Source: Anaerolineaceae bacterium
Lineage (GTDB): Bacteria > Chloroflexota > Anaerolineae > Aggregatilineales > Phototrophicaceae
NCBI GenBank assembly: GCA_002702065.1
Contig: NZXX01000013.1
Span: 372,001-436,000, forward strand
Direction: 5' to 3'
DNA length: 64,000 nucleotides
Part shown: in pieces, positions 34,723 through 43,908 of the stretch
Layout of the letters: every line of letters starts with the position of its first letter
Position numbering within the stretch: position 1 is the first letter of the stretch
Notes under the pieces: model-generated
What the model was told of the DNA's origin: nothing
The model's input: the letters and a program-made list of their open reading frames with translations, nothing else
Databases searched by the model: none
Made by a program: the position numbers and the translations under genes

Positions 34723-34855
34723 ACCACTACCCTCTAACCGGAAACCATGTTGTCAACTGGTTTCAGTGTAGCACTGGCTGGCGCAGGAAAGTATAAAGAG
34801 TTTGGGCTTTTTCGGAATTTTTGGGATGGCATGACTTGTATACTTGCCGACATAG

Positions 34856-34892
34856 TAAAAGGACACAGGCCCAAACGCTGAACCTGTGTCCT
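34856..34892 (-). terminator. Intrinsic terminator after the large unassigned enzyme gene
   Basis: AGGACACAGG (34860-34869) pairs perfectly with CCTGTGTCCT (34883-34892). Read on the minus strand, the 10-bp stem is followed by TTTTAC. It is 46 bases after the stop at 34938. Confidence 0.82.
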
Positions 34893-34910
34893 GCTACGGT
34901 CATTCTTTTG

Positions 34911-34938
34911 ACTGACGACTGACGACTGACGACTAACT
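34911..34938. repeat. Heptanucleotide tandem repeat (STRR-like)
   Basis: Three exact units of ACTGACG followed by ACTAACT, ending at the stop codon of the minus-strand gene. Comparable heptamers occur at 51732 and, in traces, at 52072. They resemble the short tandemly repeated repetitive sequences described in cyanobacteria. Confidence 0.75.
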
Positions 34939-37538
34939 TACTGGTTGTACCACAGCTCGTGCGTTTGATCGCCGTAGCGGATGGTCAGTTCGCCGGAGCC
35001 AAACTTGCTGGTGGCCCAGTCGCTTTCGACCAGCGGGTAATTCGTCAGTGGGATTAGTTCGCCATTGATCGTCGGCGCGACATCCCAACCGGTGACGAAA
35101 CGCCCGACCGAGGGCGATTCGTAGGTGATGACGCCGTCCTGTGTTTCGATAGCTGCGCTGGTGCAGGCGTCGACAAACGCATCGAACGATTTCCAGTCCG
35201 CCTCGCGACCACACTCGACCAGCCACGTGTTTTCCGTCGCATCACATTGCAGCTCGCGCCCGGCATACTGCCCTTCGTCACCAACTTTCAGCCCGTGCTG
35301 CGAGTAGATGCCAACATAGCCCTGCCCCACCCGCGCAAACGCCCAGTTGCCGTCGAAGCGGACTTCATCGAAGCGGCTCTGTTCGAAGAAGCAGTGCGTC
35401 ATCCAGGCGAAGTTCTTCAGCTTCCACGTCAGCGACAGGACGTTGCGATGCTGAATCGCACGGGGCAGCGTGGTGTGGCCGGACCAGTAATCGGGCCGCA
35501 TGCCCGACCCTTCGCCGCTGGTGCGCGGGCAGTTCCAGAAGATGACCGCCTTGTTACCCAGCGTCACCTGCGCCACCATGATGGCCGCGTCATGTTCGCC
35601 TTTGCGATGGTCTTGCAGCGCCGACAGCATGTAGTCCGGCGTGCGATGGACGGCGAAGTTGGTCTGCTGCTGCGAGTCGGTGAAGATGCCCTGCCGGATT
35701 TTGGAGTCGATCACGGCTTCGCGGTCATTGGCGATGTCGACGATGATCTTGGGGACCTTGTACTTGCTCGTCGCCAGCGTCACCGGGGACATGCCGCTGG
35801 TGCCCGCCACCATCGAGCCGACGCCGAACGCCTGCCAGCAGGTCGCGGCGGTGCCTTCGTAATCCGGGTATTTGATGTTGATACCATAGCTGCGGCCATG
35901 CGTCGCGCCGAAGATACCCTGATAGCTGTCGGCGGCCATGTTGAAGAACATCATGTCGAGCACCGCTTCGGCCAGTGACCCAATCGTCAGCAGCTTGCCC
36001 GGCTCGACCGTCGAAAAGTCAAAGATGTTCAGCAGCGGCGCGATGCAGATGGGATAGTACGAGTTGGAATGCCACTCGTTGAAGCCAAAACGCCCGCGCT
36101 GGCGCAGCCACTCGGAGATGTAATACTGCCCTTTCTGGACATGGAACAGGCCGCGCTGCCGGCTGTTGGTGAACTCCTCCAGCGGGAACAACTGCCCCGC
36201 CATCCATTCCGCCACGTGGAACAGCAGCCGGTGATTCTCCGACCCCATATACATGACGGTATCGCCCGGTTCGTCGATCCAGTATTTGAAGCCGAGCACC
36301 GTGTCCTTCATCATGGCGTTGATTTCCGGGCTGAGGCGCTGCTCCTCGCGTTCCCAGAACATCAGCCGCAGCAAACCCTGAATGGCGAAGTCGGCACAGT
36401 CCTTGCGCGCGGCGATAAAGTCGCATGTCTTGCGGATCAGGCTTTCGTCCACTTCGTCATAACGGCCCAGCGCATAGGTCGCCACAGCCCCCCAGATCGG
36501 TCGGTCGCCGCCGGTATCAGAGGTATAGTGTTCCAGTGACAGCCGCTTGCGTTCTTCCAGGTTTTCATGGCCCGGCAAATCCGGCGCGGGCGTGGCGATG
36601 CGCACATCAAAGGTTTCGCCCGTTACCGGCTGACCCTGATCGTTCAGCCATGTGCAGCGAATCTGATAGGCTGCTCTGGGAATATCGCCACCCTTGACCA
36701 GCTTAACCGTCCCTTTATCGGTGGTGACGGCCTCGTGCAGCACGACATCGCCCGCCTTGACATCGGAAATTTCGGTCAGGGTGTCGCCGCCGGGTGCGAT
36801 CAGTTCTGCCTTGAGATGGCCGACGCCCGGTTCCGCCCCCAGCGTGAAGCCGACACCATGTTCCGGGTAGAAGATGTCGCGTTCCAGCCGGATACTGCGC
36901 ACCGATTTTTCCAGTTGATTGCGCTGTTCCAGCGGCAGCGCGGGCTTGATCTGGGCCTGCACCGGCGCATCGAGCGACAGCCGGAAGCCCACCTGCGCCA
37001 TGCGTGCCAGCCGGAAAATCGCCACCGTGACGACGTTCTCGCCATCTTGCAGCGCCGCCTCGAATGGGTACTCCATCAGACCAGTGCGCTGTTCAAAGGG
37101 GATGTTGGTGTTGCTCCATACCACGTCGCTATTGACCGCCACCAGCACATGATGCGTCATCATGATCGACAGCTTAAAGCGGCGTGTCCCGGCGGCTTCG
37201 GGCGTGATGATGGTGGAGAGAAACGCGGTGCCGAGATGATTGGAAATGTTGTACGTGCCCCACGACAGATATTCTTCGGGCCGACGCACCAGATTCCAGT
37301 AGGTCGATTGCCCGCGAAAAACGGCCTGATCGCCTTCAGTGGGTGCGCTGCGCAAAATCGGCTGCGCCTGCTGCACAATTTCGTTCATGGCCGTCTGACC
37401 GACGCGGGTTTCGTTGGGCCGTTCGAACAGAGTCAGCCCCTGCACTTCAGCGGAGAGATCTTCATAGAGTGGTCCGAGAATCAACCAGGGCTTGATCATG
37501 CTGCCCGCCGGAACCGAACGATTAAAGTATTCAGACAT
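34938..37538 (-). CDS. Large cytosolic protein, probable carbohydrate-active enzyme of unassigned family
   Basis: An 866-aa protein. The ATG at 37538 follows AGAGG; a TTG five codons upstream is less likely. No signal peptide. The N-terminal 330 residues look like beta-sandwich domains (LGTAFLSTIITPEAAGTRRF, ENVVTVAIFRLARM). Residues about 340-620 are helical with repeated Trp/His/Asn patterns (GSENHRLLFHVAEWMAGQLF, RFGFNEWHSNSYYPICIAPL), which suggests an alpha/alpha-toroid. The C-terminal part is beta-rich again. The layout is reminiscent of heparinase-like or other toroid glycosidases and lyases, but I recognise no family. It lies 87 bases downstream of a LacI regulator on the same strand. 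Confidence 0.72.
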   Translation of the reverse strand: MSEYFNRSVPAGSMIKPWLILGPLYEDLSAEVQGLTLFERPNETRVGQTAMNEIVQQAQPILRSAPTEGDQAVFRGQSTYWNLVRRPEEYLSWGTYNISNHLGTAFLSTIITPEAAGTRRFKLSIMMTHHVLVAVNSDVVWSNTNIPFEQRTGLMEYPFEAALQDGENVVTVAIFRLARMAQVGFRLSLDAPVQAQIKPALPLEQRNQLEKSVRSIRLERDIFYPEHGVGFTLGAEPGVGHLKAELIAPGGDTLTEISDVKAGDVVLHEAVTTDKGTVKLVKGGDIPRAAYQIRCTWLNDQGQPVTGETFDVRIATPAPDLPGHENLEERKRLSLEHYTSDTGGDRPIWGAVATYALGRYDEVDESLIRKTCDFIAARKDCADFAIQGLLRLMFWEREEQRLSPEINAMMKDTVLGFKYWIDEPGDTVMYMGSENHRLLFHVAEWMAGQLFPLEEFTNSRQRGLFHVQKGQYYISEWLRQRGRFGFNEWHSNSYYPICIAPLLNIFDFSTVEPGKLLTIGSLAEAVLDMMFFNMAADSYQGIFGATHGRSYGINIKYPDYEGTAATCWQAFGVGSMVAGTSGMSPVTLATSKYKVPKIIVDIANDREAVIDSKIRQGIFTDSQQQTNFAVHRTPDYMLSALQDHRKGEHDAAIMVAQVTLGNKAVIFWNCPRTSGEGSGMRPDYWSGHTTLPRAIQHRNVLSLTWKLKNFAWMTHCFFEQSRFDEVRFDGNWAFARVGQGYVGIYSQHGLKVGDEGQYAGRELQCDATENTWLVECGREADWKSFDAFVDACTSAAIETQDGVITYESPSVGRFVTGWDVAPTINGELIPLTNYPLVESDWATSKFGSGELTIRYGDQTHELWYNQ

Positions 37539-37625
37539 AAACGCCTCTTTCAAAAAAACAGTTACCGTCTGGTACTTTAACGCTGTCTGGTGGCGGGGTA
37601 AAGCGCCACGCTCTGGTTGGACTCG

Positions 37626-38651
37626 TCAGGAACGCGGCGGTGCGGCGGATTCGCGGACGATCAGCTGGCTGTAAACCAGGCTTTTGACCGGGATGGTGTC
37701 TTCCTCGCTGATGAGGCGGTGCAGTTGGCGCATCGCCAGCACGCCAATCTCGTACTTGGGGATATGGACGGTGGTCAGTGGCGGGCGGGCATAGCCGCTT
37801 TCGTGGGTGTTGTCGATGCTGGCAATGCTGATGTCGGCGGGGATTTGCAAACCCGCCTCGCGGATCGCCTCCATCGCGCCGAATGCCGTTTTGTCGCTGA
37901 TAGCGATTACCGCCGTTGGCTGATCATCCAGCGCGAGGATGTCCTTCATCTGGAGGTAGCCCTTCAGCGGATGGCCGGAGACGGGTTCGGGCATCCACGG
38001 GTGCGGCACGAGAATACCGGCTTCCGCCAGCGCTGCCAGACAACCGCGCAGCCGGTCTACCAGACTGCTGTACTTGACGGGGCCGCGCAGAATGCCGATG
38101 TTCCGGTGGCCGAGTTGCAGCAGATGGCGCGTGACCTGATAGCCCGCCATGAAGTTATCGCCCAGCACGCAGGGGAACGCCTGCCCATCGATGTGGCTTT
38201 CGACCAGCACCACCGGGATATTCGGCAGCCGCAGGTGCATGACGGTATCCGGGGTGATGTCGCCGTCGTTCGCCACCACAAAGCCGGACACCTTCTGTGC
38301 GAAGCCGGACTTGAGGATGTCGTAGGACTGGGTGGTGCGGTCGAACATGGACAACACGACGTGATAACCAAAGCGCTCCGCTTCGGACTGGAACCCGCGA
38401 ATGATGTCGCCATAGAACACATCGCTGATGGCCGGGATGGAATTTTCCTCGATGAGCAGACCCACCGATTCGGCCTGTGTGCCATTACTGTCCGACTTGA
38501 TCGTATAGCCCAGGTCTGCGATGGCTGACCACACCTTGCGGGCGGTATCCGGGTTGACGCCGGGCTTGTCGTGGATCACGAGCCAGACAGTCGTGGCGGA
38601 CACATTGGCCGCATCGGCGACATCACGCATGTTGGGTCTGGACTTGCTCAA
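37626..38651 (-). CDS. LacI-family transcriptional regulator
   Basis: A 341-aa repressor. The start is TTG at 38651 with AGGAG about 10 bases upstream; the in-frame ATG seven codons later is an alternative that would clip the DNA-binding domain. The helix-turn-helix is MRDVADAANVSATTVWLVIH (8-27), then a hinge and a periplasmic-binding-protein-like sugar-sensing domain (VGLLIEENSIPAISDVFYGD onward). It probably controls itself and the downstream large enzyme in response to a sugar. A candidate operator is at 38677-38689. Confidence 0.93.
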   Translation of the reverse strand: MSKSRPNMRDVADAANVSATTVWLVIHDKPGVNPDTARKVWSAIADLGYTIKSDSNGTQAESVGLLIEENSIPAISDVFYGDIIRGFQSEAERFGYHVVLSMFDRTTQSYDILKSGFAQKVSGFVVANDGDITPDTVMHLRLPNIPVVLVESHIDGQAFPCVLGDNFMAGYQVTRHLLQLGHRNIGILRGPVKYSSLVDRLRGCLAALAEAGILVPHPWMPEPVSGHPLKGYLQMKDILALDDQPTAVIAISDKTAFGAMEAIREAGLQIPADISIASIDNTHESGYARPPLTTVHIPKYEIGVLAMRQLHRLISEEDTIPVKSLVYSQLIVRESAAPPRS

Positions 38652-38676
38652 GTGTACCGTCTCCTATCGAGCCGAA

Positions 38677-38689
38677 TGTTCAGTAAACA
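38677..38689. promoter_or_regulatory. Candidate LacI-type operator
   Basis: TGTTCAGTAAACA is a near-perfect 13-base palindrome (one mismatched pair), 26 bases upstream of the LacI-family start. Its position fits autorepression. No second copy was found in the gap before the large enzyme gene. Confidence 0.4.
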
Positions 38690-38737
38690 CAATTCGCCTG
38701 TTGCCAGTGAAAGTATCTCAAAAGAGGGGTATTTATT

Positions 38738-38778
38738 AAACAGGGTGTGAAATTCTAAGGGATTATTATACCCTGTTT
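38738..38778. promoter_or_regulatory. Inverted repeat in the LacI promoter region
   Basis: AAACAGGGT (38738-38746) and ACCCTGTTT (38770-38778) are perfect 9-base inverted arms 23 bases apart in AT-rich DNA; the right arm is followed by a direct repeat (CCCTGTTTTTG, CCCTGTTTTG). This could be a second operator or a looping site. Confidence 0.35.
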
Positions 38779-38820
38779 TTGCCCTGTTTTGAAACATTCC
38801 GTTATTTCACCGGACGGAAT

Positions 38821-38849
38821 CAAAACGAGGCCGCACATGGCAGCCTCGT
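38821..38849 (-). terminator. Intrinsic terminator of the secreted-protein gene
   Basis: On the minus strand ACGAGGC (loop TGCCATGTGCG) GCCTCGT is followed by TTTTG. It lies 19 bases after the stop at 38868. Confidence 0.7.
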
Positions 38850-38867
38850 CGGATGAATGATGGGATA

Positions 38868-39620
38868 TCAGGCGGCCAGTTGAACCGACTGCACCAGCGC
38901 GTTGATGGCATCGAGTGAGGGTGCAAAGTCTGCGGGGGCGGCGTTGTTCAGCGTGGCGATGCTTTCCGCCAGATAGTCGGGCCACTGCTGCTGGAACTGC
39001 GCCGGGTCTGCGATGATGGCTTCCGCCGGGAACAGGTCGGTGCGCAGCGGCACAATCGCCGTCACATAATACTGGCCGTCATTGCTGATGCCCTGGAAGG
39101 TGTACAGAAAACTGCTGCTGCTGAAGGGTTCCTGGGCGGCCATCACGGACGTGATATAGCCGATGCCTTGCACGGTGCCGGTTTCGACGTACTGCGGGCG
39201 GGCGATCAGCGACTGACCGTGAGGCAGCACCGGCACGAAGGGCAGTGTCTCCTGCTGCGCCAGGTCAATGCGCGTGTCGAGCAAATCCTCCACCTGCTCC
39301 ACCTGTTCCTGAAGGAAACCGTACTGAACGACATCTTCCATGCGGTAGACGCGCACCCCGCCGGTATCAAAGATGCTGTCGACAGGTTCGCCAAAGTCGT
39401 AGAATGTGAACTGTGTTTTGGCCGCGTCCGAGAACCCCGGCCCGGCATCGGCCACCGGGTCGCCCGGCACCTGCTGGATGGTGACGCTGCTGCCCAGCGA
39501 CGCCTCGAAACTGAGCCGGATGTGGTCGAACTGAACATTGTGCGTATCACCGCCCTGCCCTAGCACCGGCAGCGCCGCCAGCGCCAGCACCGGTAACCAC
39601 AAGAGCGCTTTGAACTTCAT
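38868..39620 (-). CDS. Secreted hypothetical protein
   Basis: A 250-aa protein with a typical signal peptide (FKALLWLPVLALAALPVLG, cleavage near residue 22) and GGAGGAG before the ATG. The mature part is soluble, mixed alpha/beta, without Cys and without a recognised family. Segments such as YVTAIVPLRTDLFPAEAII and PDYLAESIATLNNAAPADFA resemble lipoprotein-like adhesin or sensor domains in Chloroflexota, but this is only impression. It is monocistronic: a terminator follows and the next upstream gene is separate. Confidence 0.75.
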   Translation of the reverse strand: MKFKALLWLPVLALAALPVLGQGGDTHNVQFDHIRLSFEASLGSSVTIQQVPGDPVADAGPGFSDAAKTQFTFYDFGEPVDSIFDTGGVRVYRMEDVVQYGFLQEQVEQVEDLLDTRIDLAQQETLPFVPVLPHGQSLIARPQYVETGTVQGIGYITSVMAAQEPFSSSSFLYTFQGISNDGQYYVTAIVPLRTDLFPAEAIIADPAQFQQQWPDYLAESIATLNNAAPADFAPSLDAINALVQSVQLAA

Positions 39621-39737
39621 CGGAATATCTCCTCCTCTATTACGTGTTGAATAGAGTTAGAGCATACGCCGATTTGTTCGCCGAAGTTGGACGCATACCT
39701 GACGCCTGCTATCGCGCTGATCTACGACCGGGGCACG

Positions 39738-40502
39738 TTATTCGCCCTGATAATCAGCCGGGCGGCGTTCGCGGAAAGAAGCCAGCCCTTCACGCCCATC
39801 GGCGGTCGTTGCGGCCAGGGCACCCGCCAGTGCTTCGAGCGCGGCACCGCCACCGTCGATGGCCTGTTTGGCGAACTGCACCGCCAACGGCGCATTCTGC
39901 GCGATCTGTTGGGCCAGTTCCTGTGCACGGGCGTTCAGGTCAGCGGCGGGAACGACCTCATTCACCAGACCCCATCGTTCCGCAGTGGCGGCGTCGATGC
40001 GCTGGCCGGAGAAAATCATCTGCTTGGCGCGCCCGGTGCCGATCAGCTGCGGCAAACGCTGAGTGCCACCCCAACCGGGGATGGTGCCGATAGCGACTTC
40101 GGGCTGGCCCAGCTGCGCCGCTTCTGTACACAGGCGCATGTCGCAGGCCATCGCCAGTTCCAGCCCGCCGCCGAGCGTAAAGCCATTCAGCGCTGCAATC
40201 GTTGGCTGGCGCAGACGAGCCAGTCGGTCAAAGATACGATGACCGTCGCGGATCCAGTGTCGCCACATATCCAGCGGTTCCAGCCCACCCCAGGCATGGA
40301 TGTCCGCCCCGACACAAAAAGCGCGTTCTCCGGCCCCGGTGAGGATAACCGCATAGACATCGTGCCGCGCCTCGATTTCTGCCAGCGCGGTGTCCATCAG
40401 GCTGAGCATAGCCGGGCTGAGGGCATTGAGTTTGTCGGGCCGGTTCAGGGTGATGGTCGCCAGCGGCGGTTCGATGGTCCACAGTAGGAGCGATTCATTC
40501 AT
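39738..40502 (-). CDS. Enoyl-CoA hydratase/isomerase family protein
   Basis: A 254-aa crotonase-fold enzyme acting on CoA thioesters in the cytosol. Oxyanion-hole and binding segments are GERAFCVGADI (about 58-68) and LNGFTLGGGLELAMACDMRL (about 105-124). The second block (QPEVAIGTIPGWGGTQRLPQ) has Glu at the position of the hydratase catalytic Glu, consistent with hydratase activity. Length is normal. It stands alone, so a specific pathway (fatty acid, amino acid) cannot be assigned. Confidence 0.93.
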   Translation of the reverse strand: MNESLLLWTIEPPLATITLNRPDKLNALSPAMLSLMDTALAEIEARHDVYAVILTGAGERAFCVGADIHAWGGLEPLDMWRHWIRDGHRIFDRLARLRQPTIAALNGFTLGGGLELAMACDMRLCTEAAQLGQPEVAIGTIPGWGGTQRLPQLIGTGRAKQMIFSGQRIDAATAERWGLVNEVVPAADLNARAQELAQQIAQNAPLAVQFAKQAIDGGGAALEALAGALAATTADGREGLASFRERRPADYQGE

Positions 40503-40692
40503 GATGGCTGTCCTGTCGGGTTCGCTGCCGCGCCGAGGGGCTGCGATGCGACGTCGACATGCGGGCGGCAGATCAGATGCATCGCCCTATTGTAACCGAA
40601 GTTGCGGCTCAACATGCGGTCAGCGGTTTTCGGTGATGGATGGGGTTATCCGTTGGGGAATTTATGCCCTGCCCCAACGACATGGCGTGGGG

Positions 40693-41112
40693 TTAGCTCG
40701 GATTGGTTTCGCGCATGTGCGTGACGGAGCGGTCCACCAGTTCCTTCAGCACGTCGGTGTCCACGTCATCCAGTTTTTTGACATACAGGCAGGATTTGCC
40801 CGTTTTGTACTTGCCGAGCTTGTCCAGCAGGCTGTCATATTCATCGAACCCGGCCATGATGTACAGCGTCAGCGCCTGTTTGCGCGGCGAGAACCCGGCG
40901 AGCATGGCGTCGCCTTCGCGCCCGCTGGCATACTTGTAATGATAGCTGCCAAAGCCGATGATGGAATCGCCCCACATGCGCGCTTCCTCGCCGGTGACGT
41001 CCTGCATCAGTTGCAGCAGCGCGAAACTGTCTTCGCGTTTGCGTTCATCTTCCACACCTTCGAGAAACGCCTGCACGCTCTGATCAGTCGCTTTGGTTTT
41101 ATTTTCCGCCAT
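40693..41112 (-). CDS. DUF1801-type protein
   Basis: A 139-aa protein. The ATG at 41112 (MAENKTKATD) is chosen over a longer frame because the family begins there and GAGAGGGGAATGG lies upstream. The DUF1801 pattern is present: EDSFALLQLMQDVTGEEARM, WGDSIIGFGSYHYKYASGRE, GFSPRKQALTLYIM and GKSCLYVKKLDDVD. It is a small soluble alpha/beta protein of unknown biochemical role. Confidence 0.85.
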   Translation of the reverse strand: MAENKTKATDQSVQAFLEGVEDERKREDSFALLQLMQDVTGEEARMWGDSIIGFGSYHYKYASGREGDAMLAGFSPRKQALTLYIMAGFDEYDSLLDKLGKYKTGKSCLYVKKLDDVDTDVLKELVDRSVTHMRETNPS

Positions 41113-41272
41113 GACCCATTCCCCTCTCCCGCTTGCCGATGTGCCCAATATAGCACGAATGTTCGTGCATCCGCAAGCGGGCTTGCCGCGCTTGGCTCTC
41201 ACTCATAGTGGTATATAGTGTATGGGGGTAGATCAGATCGAAAACCCCATCGCCGAAACAAACTGTTTGTTA

Positions 41273-41719
41273 TTACTCGCTCTGTACAATTTCGTGAATA
41301 CGCTCGCCGAGCTTTTTGATCGCGTCATCTATTGCCTCAAGTTTTTCACTGCCCTCCTTATTCATAATATTGTCTGCAAAATCATGAAACCCTGGCTCAG
41401 GGATTGACAACAGAATACTATAGGCGTCACCGTATACAGTTTGTTGCTGCTTAAATCTAGGGTCGTCCGCGTCTGGGAAAATTATCTGTAAGTATTGAAG
41501 CTCGGCTCGCGCTTTTCGAATCTGTCGTAAATGCTCAAGATAGTAGTCCAGTCGTTCTCTTCTCTGGACTCCTCGTACCTGTATCTCATCTCTCTGTTTT
41601 TCAGCCTCGCGTTCTTCTTTTGCTTGGCGCGCACTAGCCATCGCAGGAATAATTGATCCAATTATTGCTGAAAAAAATGCCCCGATCCAAAGTACAATTG
41701 CCGTTTCGATACTTATCAT
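41273..41719 (-). CDS. Membrane-anchored coiled-coil hypothetical protein in an AT-rich island
   Basis: A 148-aa protein from the ATG at 41719 (GGGGTGG upstream); a GTG at 41758 would lengthen it. One TM helix (TAIVLWIGAFFSAIIGSIIP, about 5-24) is followed by a highly charged coiled-coil (SARQAKEEREAEKQRDEIQV) and a mixed helical tail. Base composition and codon use are distinctly AT-richer than all neighbours, a sign of recent transfer. Function unknown. Confidence 0.6.
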   Translation of the reverse strand: MISIETAIVLWIGAFFSAIIGSIIPAMASARQAKEEREAEKQRDEIQVRGVQRRERLDYYLEHLRQIRKARAELQYLQIIFPDADDPRFKQQQTVYGDAYSILLSIPEPGFHDFADNIMNKEGSEKLEAIDDAIKKLGERIHEIVQSE

Positions 41720-42032
41720 TTTTGACCACCCCAACATACCCTGGACATTATTCCCCACTAATGAGACTTTAGTCTACAGGATAAAACAATCTCTGTTGGC
41801 AAATAGTAAATTTTTTGATTGGATCACACCTGCCTTCACCTATAACTGATCCAGCAAAGTGCGACTCTCTTGATGGAATGCCGCAGCGTTTTGGTTCACC
41901 CCATGTGCCCCGTGCGGAATCCTAAGCCCATGCAATCCAAAATAACAGACGCGGATGATGATGTGATCTGGCTATAGCTATTTATTCGGTCCCGTTTAGA
42001 ATCGTGCCGAATCGAACGAAGACAGGTCAATC
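41720..42032. other. About 310 bases without a gene
   Basis: AT-rich on the left, continuing the composition of the preceding gene. No open frame of note, no repeat of families A-C and no clear promoter is seen. It separates divergent genes (membrane protein minus, MFS plus). Confidence 0.5.
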
Positions 42033-43346
42033 ATGAACCAACCGGAAACACAGGCAATAGCCCCATCCCAGCGCGAGCGCATTTACCGGCGCAACTTCTT
42101 CTTTTTTCTGAGCGATGGTGTCCTGTTTATGGTGGCGATGGGCGTCATCAGCAGCACCACGGTCATCCCCGATTTTGTCCGCCGGCTGACGGACTCCGAA
42201 ATCCTGATCGGCTTTTCGGGCACGATGTTCAGCATCGGTTTTACGCTGCCGCAGTTATTTGTCGCCCGTTACATCGTTCGCCATGCCAACAAAAAGTGGT
42301 GGTTTGTCGGCCCGAATATCCCGGTGCGTTTTGTGGTTCTGACCTTTAGCCTGTTGCTGATGTGGCTGGGCAAGGACCGCCCGGAGCTAGTGCTGGTGTT
42401 GTTTTTTGTCTGTTACGGGGTTGCGGCCCTGGGCGATGGACTGGTTGGCGTGCCCTGGGCAGACCTGGCCGGGACCAGCCTCGATTCCCGCTGGCGGGCG
42501 CGGTTGTTTGGCTGGCAGTCGGCGGTGACAGGCGTCATCATGCTGGGCGTCGCGCCGCTGATCGCCATCATTCTGGGTGGGGCGACCTTCCCCGACAATT
42601 ACGCGCTGCTGTTTGGTATCTCAGGGGTGCTGTTCGTCCTCTCCATCATTCCGGGCGTGTTCTTCCGCGAATTACCCGGTGGCAAGGCGCTCGACAAAGT
42701 GCCGTCGTTTGGCGAATTTCTGCCGGACCTGGGCCGGGTGCTGCGCGATGACGTCCCGTTCCGCGCGATCCTGATTACGCGCATTTTTACCAGCCTGTTT
42801 GCGATGGCCGGGCCGTTCTACATCGGCTTTGCGACGGTGCAGCTGGGCATGTCCAGCGAGGTCGCCGTGCCTGCCCTGCTGGCGATGCAGATCATTGGCA
42901 GCGTGTCCGGTGCGCTGCTGTATACGTGGCTGGGGGCGCGCAACAATCTGCTCTATATCCGGCTGGCGCTGCTGGGCGGGGCAATGTGGCCGTTGACGGC
43001 GCTGCTGGCCGCGGCGGTGGGGCCATTGCCGCTGTATATCGGCTACCTGATGTCCGGCCTGACCGTTACTAACCTGATCTTCAGCTATCAGAATTGGGTG
43101 GTGACGTATGCCACCCCGGACCGGCGTCCGATCTATGTCGGCTTGTTCAGCACCATCTCGGCGGTGGTCGCGCTGATCGCACCGTTCATCGGCGGTACGA
43201 TTGCGGAGTCCTTCGGCTACCTGCCGCTGTTTGTCTTTGCCATGTTGATGGCGTTCAGTGCGCTGTTTGTCACGCTGCGCTACCTGCGCAACACGCGCAT
43301 GGAGGAAGAACCGCGCGAAGTGGCGGTCAGCTCTGGTACGGTCTAG
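42033..43346 (+). CDS. Major facilitator superfamily transporter
   Basis: A 437-aa membrane protein with about 12 helices. Near residues 149-153 is ADLAG, with SRWRARLFGWQSAVTGVIML following, a region typical of the subgroup often found in Chloroflexota; a central loop is rich in charged residues (FGEFLPDLGRVLRDDVPFRA). The start ATG follows ACAGGT. The C-terminus is a short charged tail. No substrate is suggested by neighbours. It converges on the putative immunity gene with a 32-base gap and no visible terminator. Confidence 0.9.
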   Translation: MNQPETQAIAPSQRERIYRRNFFFFLSDGVLFMVAMGVISSTTVIPDFVRRLTDSEILIGFSGTMFSIGFTLPQLFVARYIVRHANKKWWFVGPNIPVRFVVLTFSLLLMWLGKDRPELVLVLFFVCYGVAALGDGLVGVPWADLAGTSLDSRWRARLFGWQSAVTGVIMLGVAPLIAIILGGATFPDNYALLFGISGVLFVLSIIPGVFFRELPGGKALDKVPSFGEFLPDLGRVLRDDVPFRAILITRIFTSLFAMAGPFYIGFATVQLGMSSEVAVPALLAMQIIGSVSGALLYTWLGARNNLLYIRLALLGGAMWPLTALLAAAVGPLPLYIGYLMSGLTVTNLIFSYQNWVVTYATPDRRPIYVGLFSTISAVVALIAPFIGGTIAESFGYLPLFVFAMLMAFSALFVTLRYLRNTRMEEEPREVAVSSGTV

Positions 43347-43378
43347 CGATGGCCTGATAATGCGGTGCGCGCAAACCT

Positions 43379-43894
43379 TCAGGATGTAAACATGTCTCGA
43401 ATGGATGCGACTTCCTCCGCAGACAGATTGACAAACTGAATGGCCGTCAGTGCATCGTCTTCACCAACGCCAAACAAAACACGCCCAGACTGAATGCAGT
43501 GACTGGTTCCAGGTTGATCGTTCCAGTCGATCAAGAGGGAATCGGTGCCCAATCTGGCCTGGATGCGGTTGGGTTCATCGGCAAACTGGTCTGTCCCCTG
43601 CCAGTTCGCGAGATGGAATACGGGCACGCTGTTTACGTGTCGCTTCTCAACGTCGCTGAGGCTCCTGGTTTCTGTGGTCCACGGCTCAAGCTGTGGGAGG
43701 AGCACCGCCGTGACTGAAACAAGGCGGCCTGTTACCGGATGTAAGCCGATCTCAAGCAGGGACCGTTGGAAGTCGCCAGTGCGCCAATACAGAGGCCGTT
43801 CAGCGTTAGGCACGGGCCATTCAACTTTCAGCACCAGATCGCTCAATTCGATCTGACCTTCGGGGGCTTGTTCTGTATTGCGGACACGTAACAT
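43379..43894 (-). CDS. Probable immunity protein of the adjacent toxin
   Basis: A 171-aa soluble protein with no signal peptide, rich in acidic residues and predicted mainly beta. Its ATG is preceded by AAAGGGA and lies only 14 bases after the stop of the toxin-like gene. This position, size and acidity are what a polymorphic-toxin immunity gene shows. No immunity family is recognised by eye (not clearly SUKH or Imm-type). The evidence is therefore operon context rather than homology. Confidence 0.6.
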   Translation of the reverse strand: MLRVRNTEQAPEGQIELSDLVLKVEWPVPNAERPLYWRTGDFQRSLLEIGLHPVTGRLVSVTAVLLPQLEPWTTETRSLSDVEKRHVNSVPVFHLANWQGTDQFADEPNRIQARLGTDSLLIDWNDQPGTSHCIQSGRVLFGVGEDDALTAIQFVNLSAEEVASIRDMFTS

Positions 43895-43908
43895 GCTATT
43901 CCCTTTGA

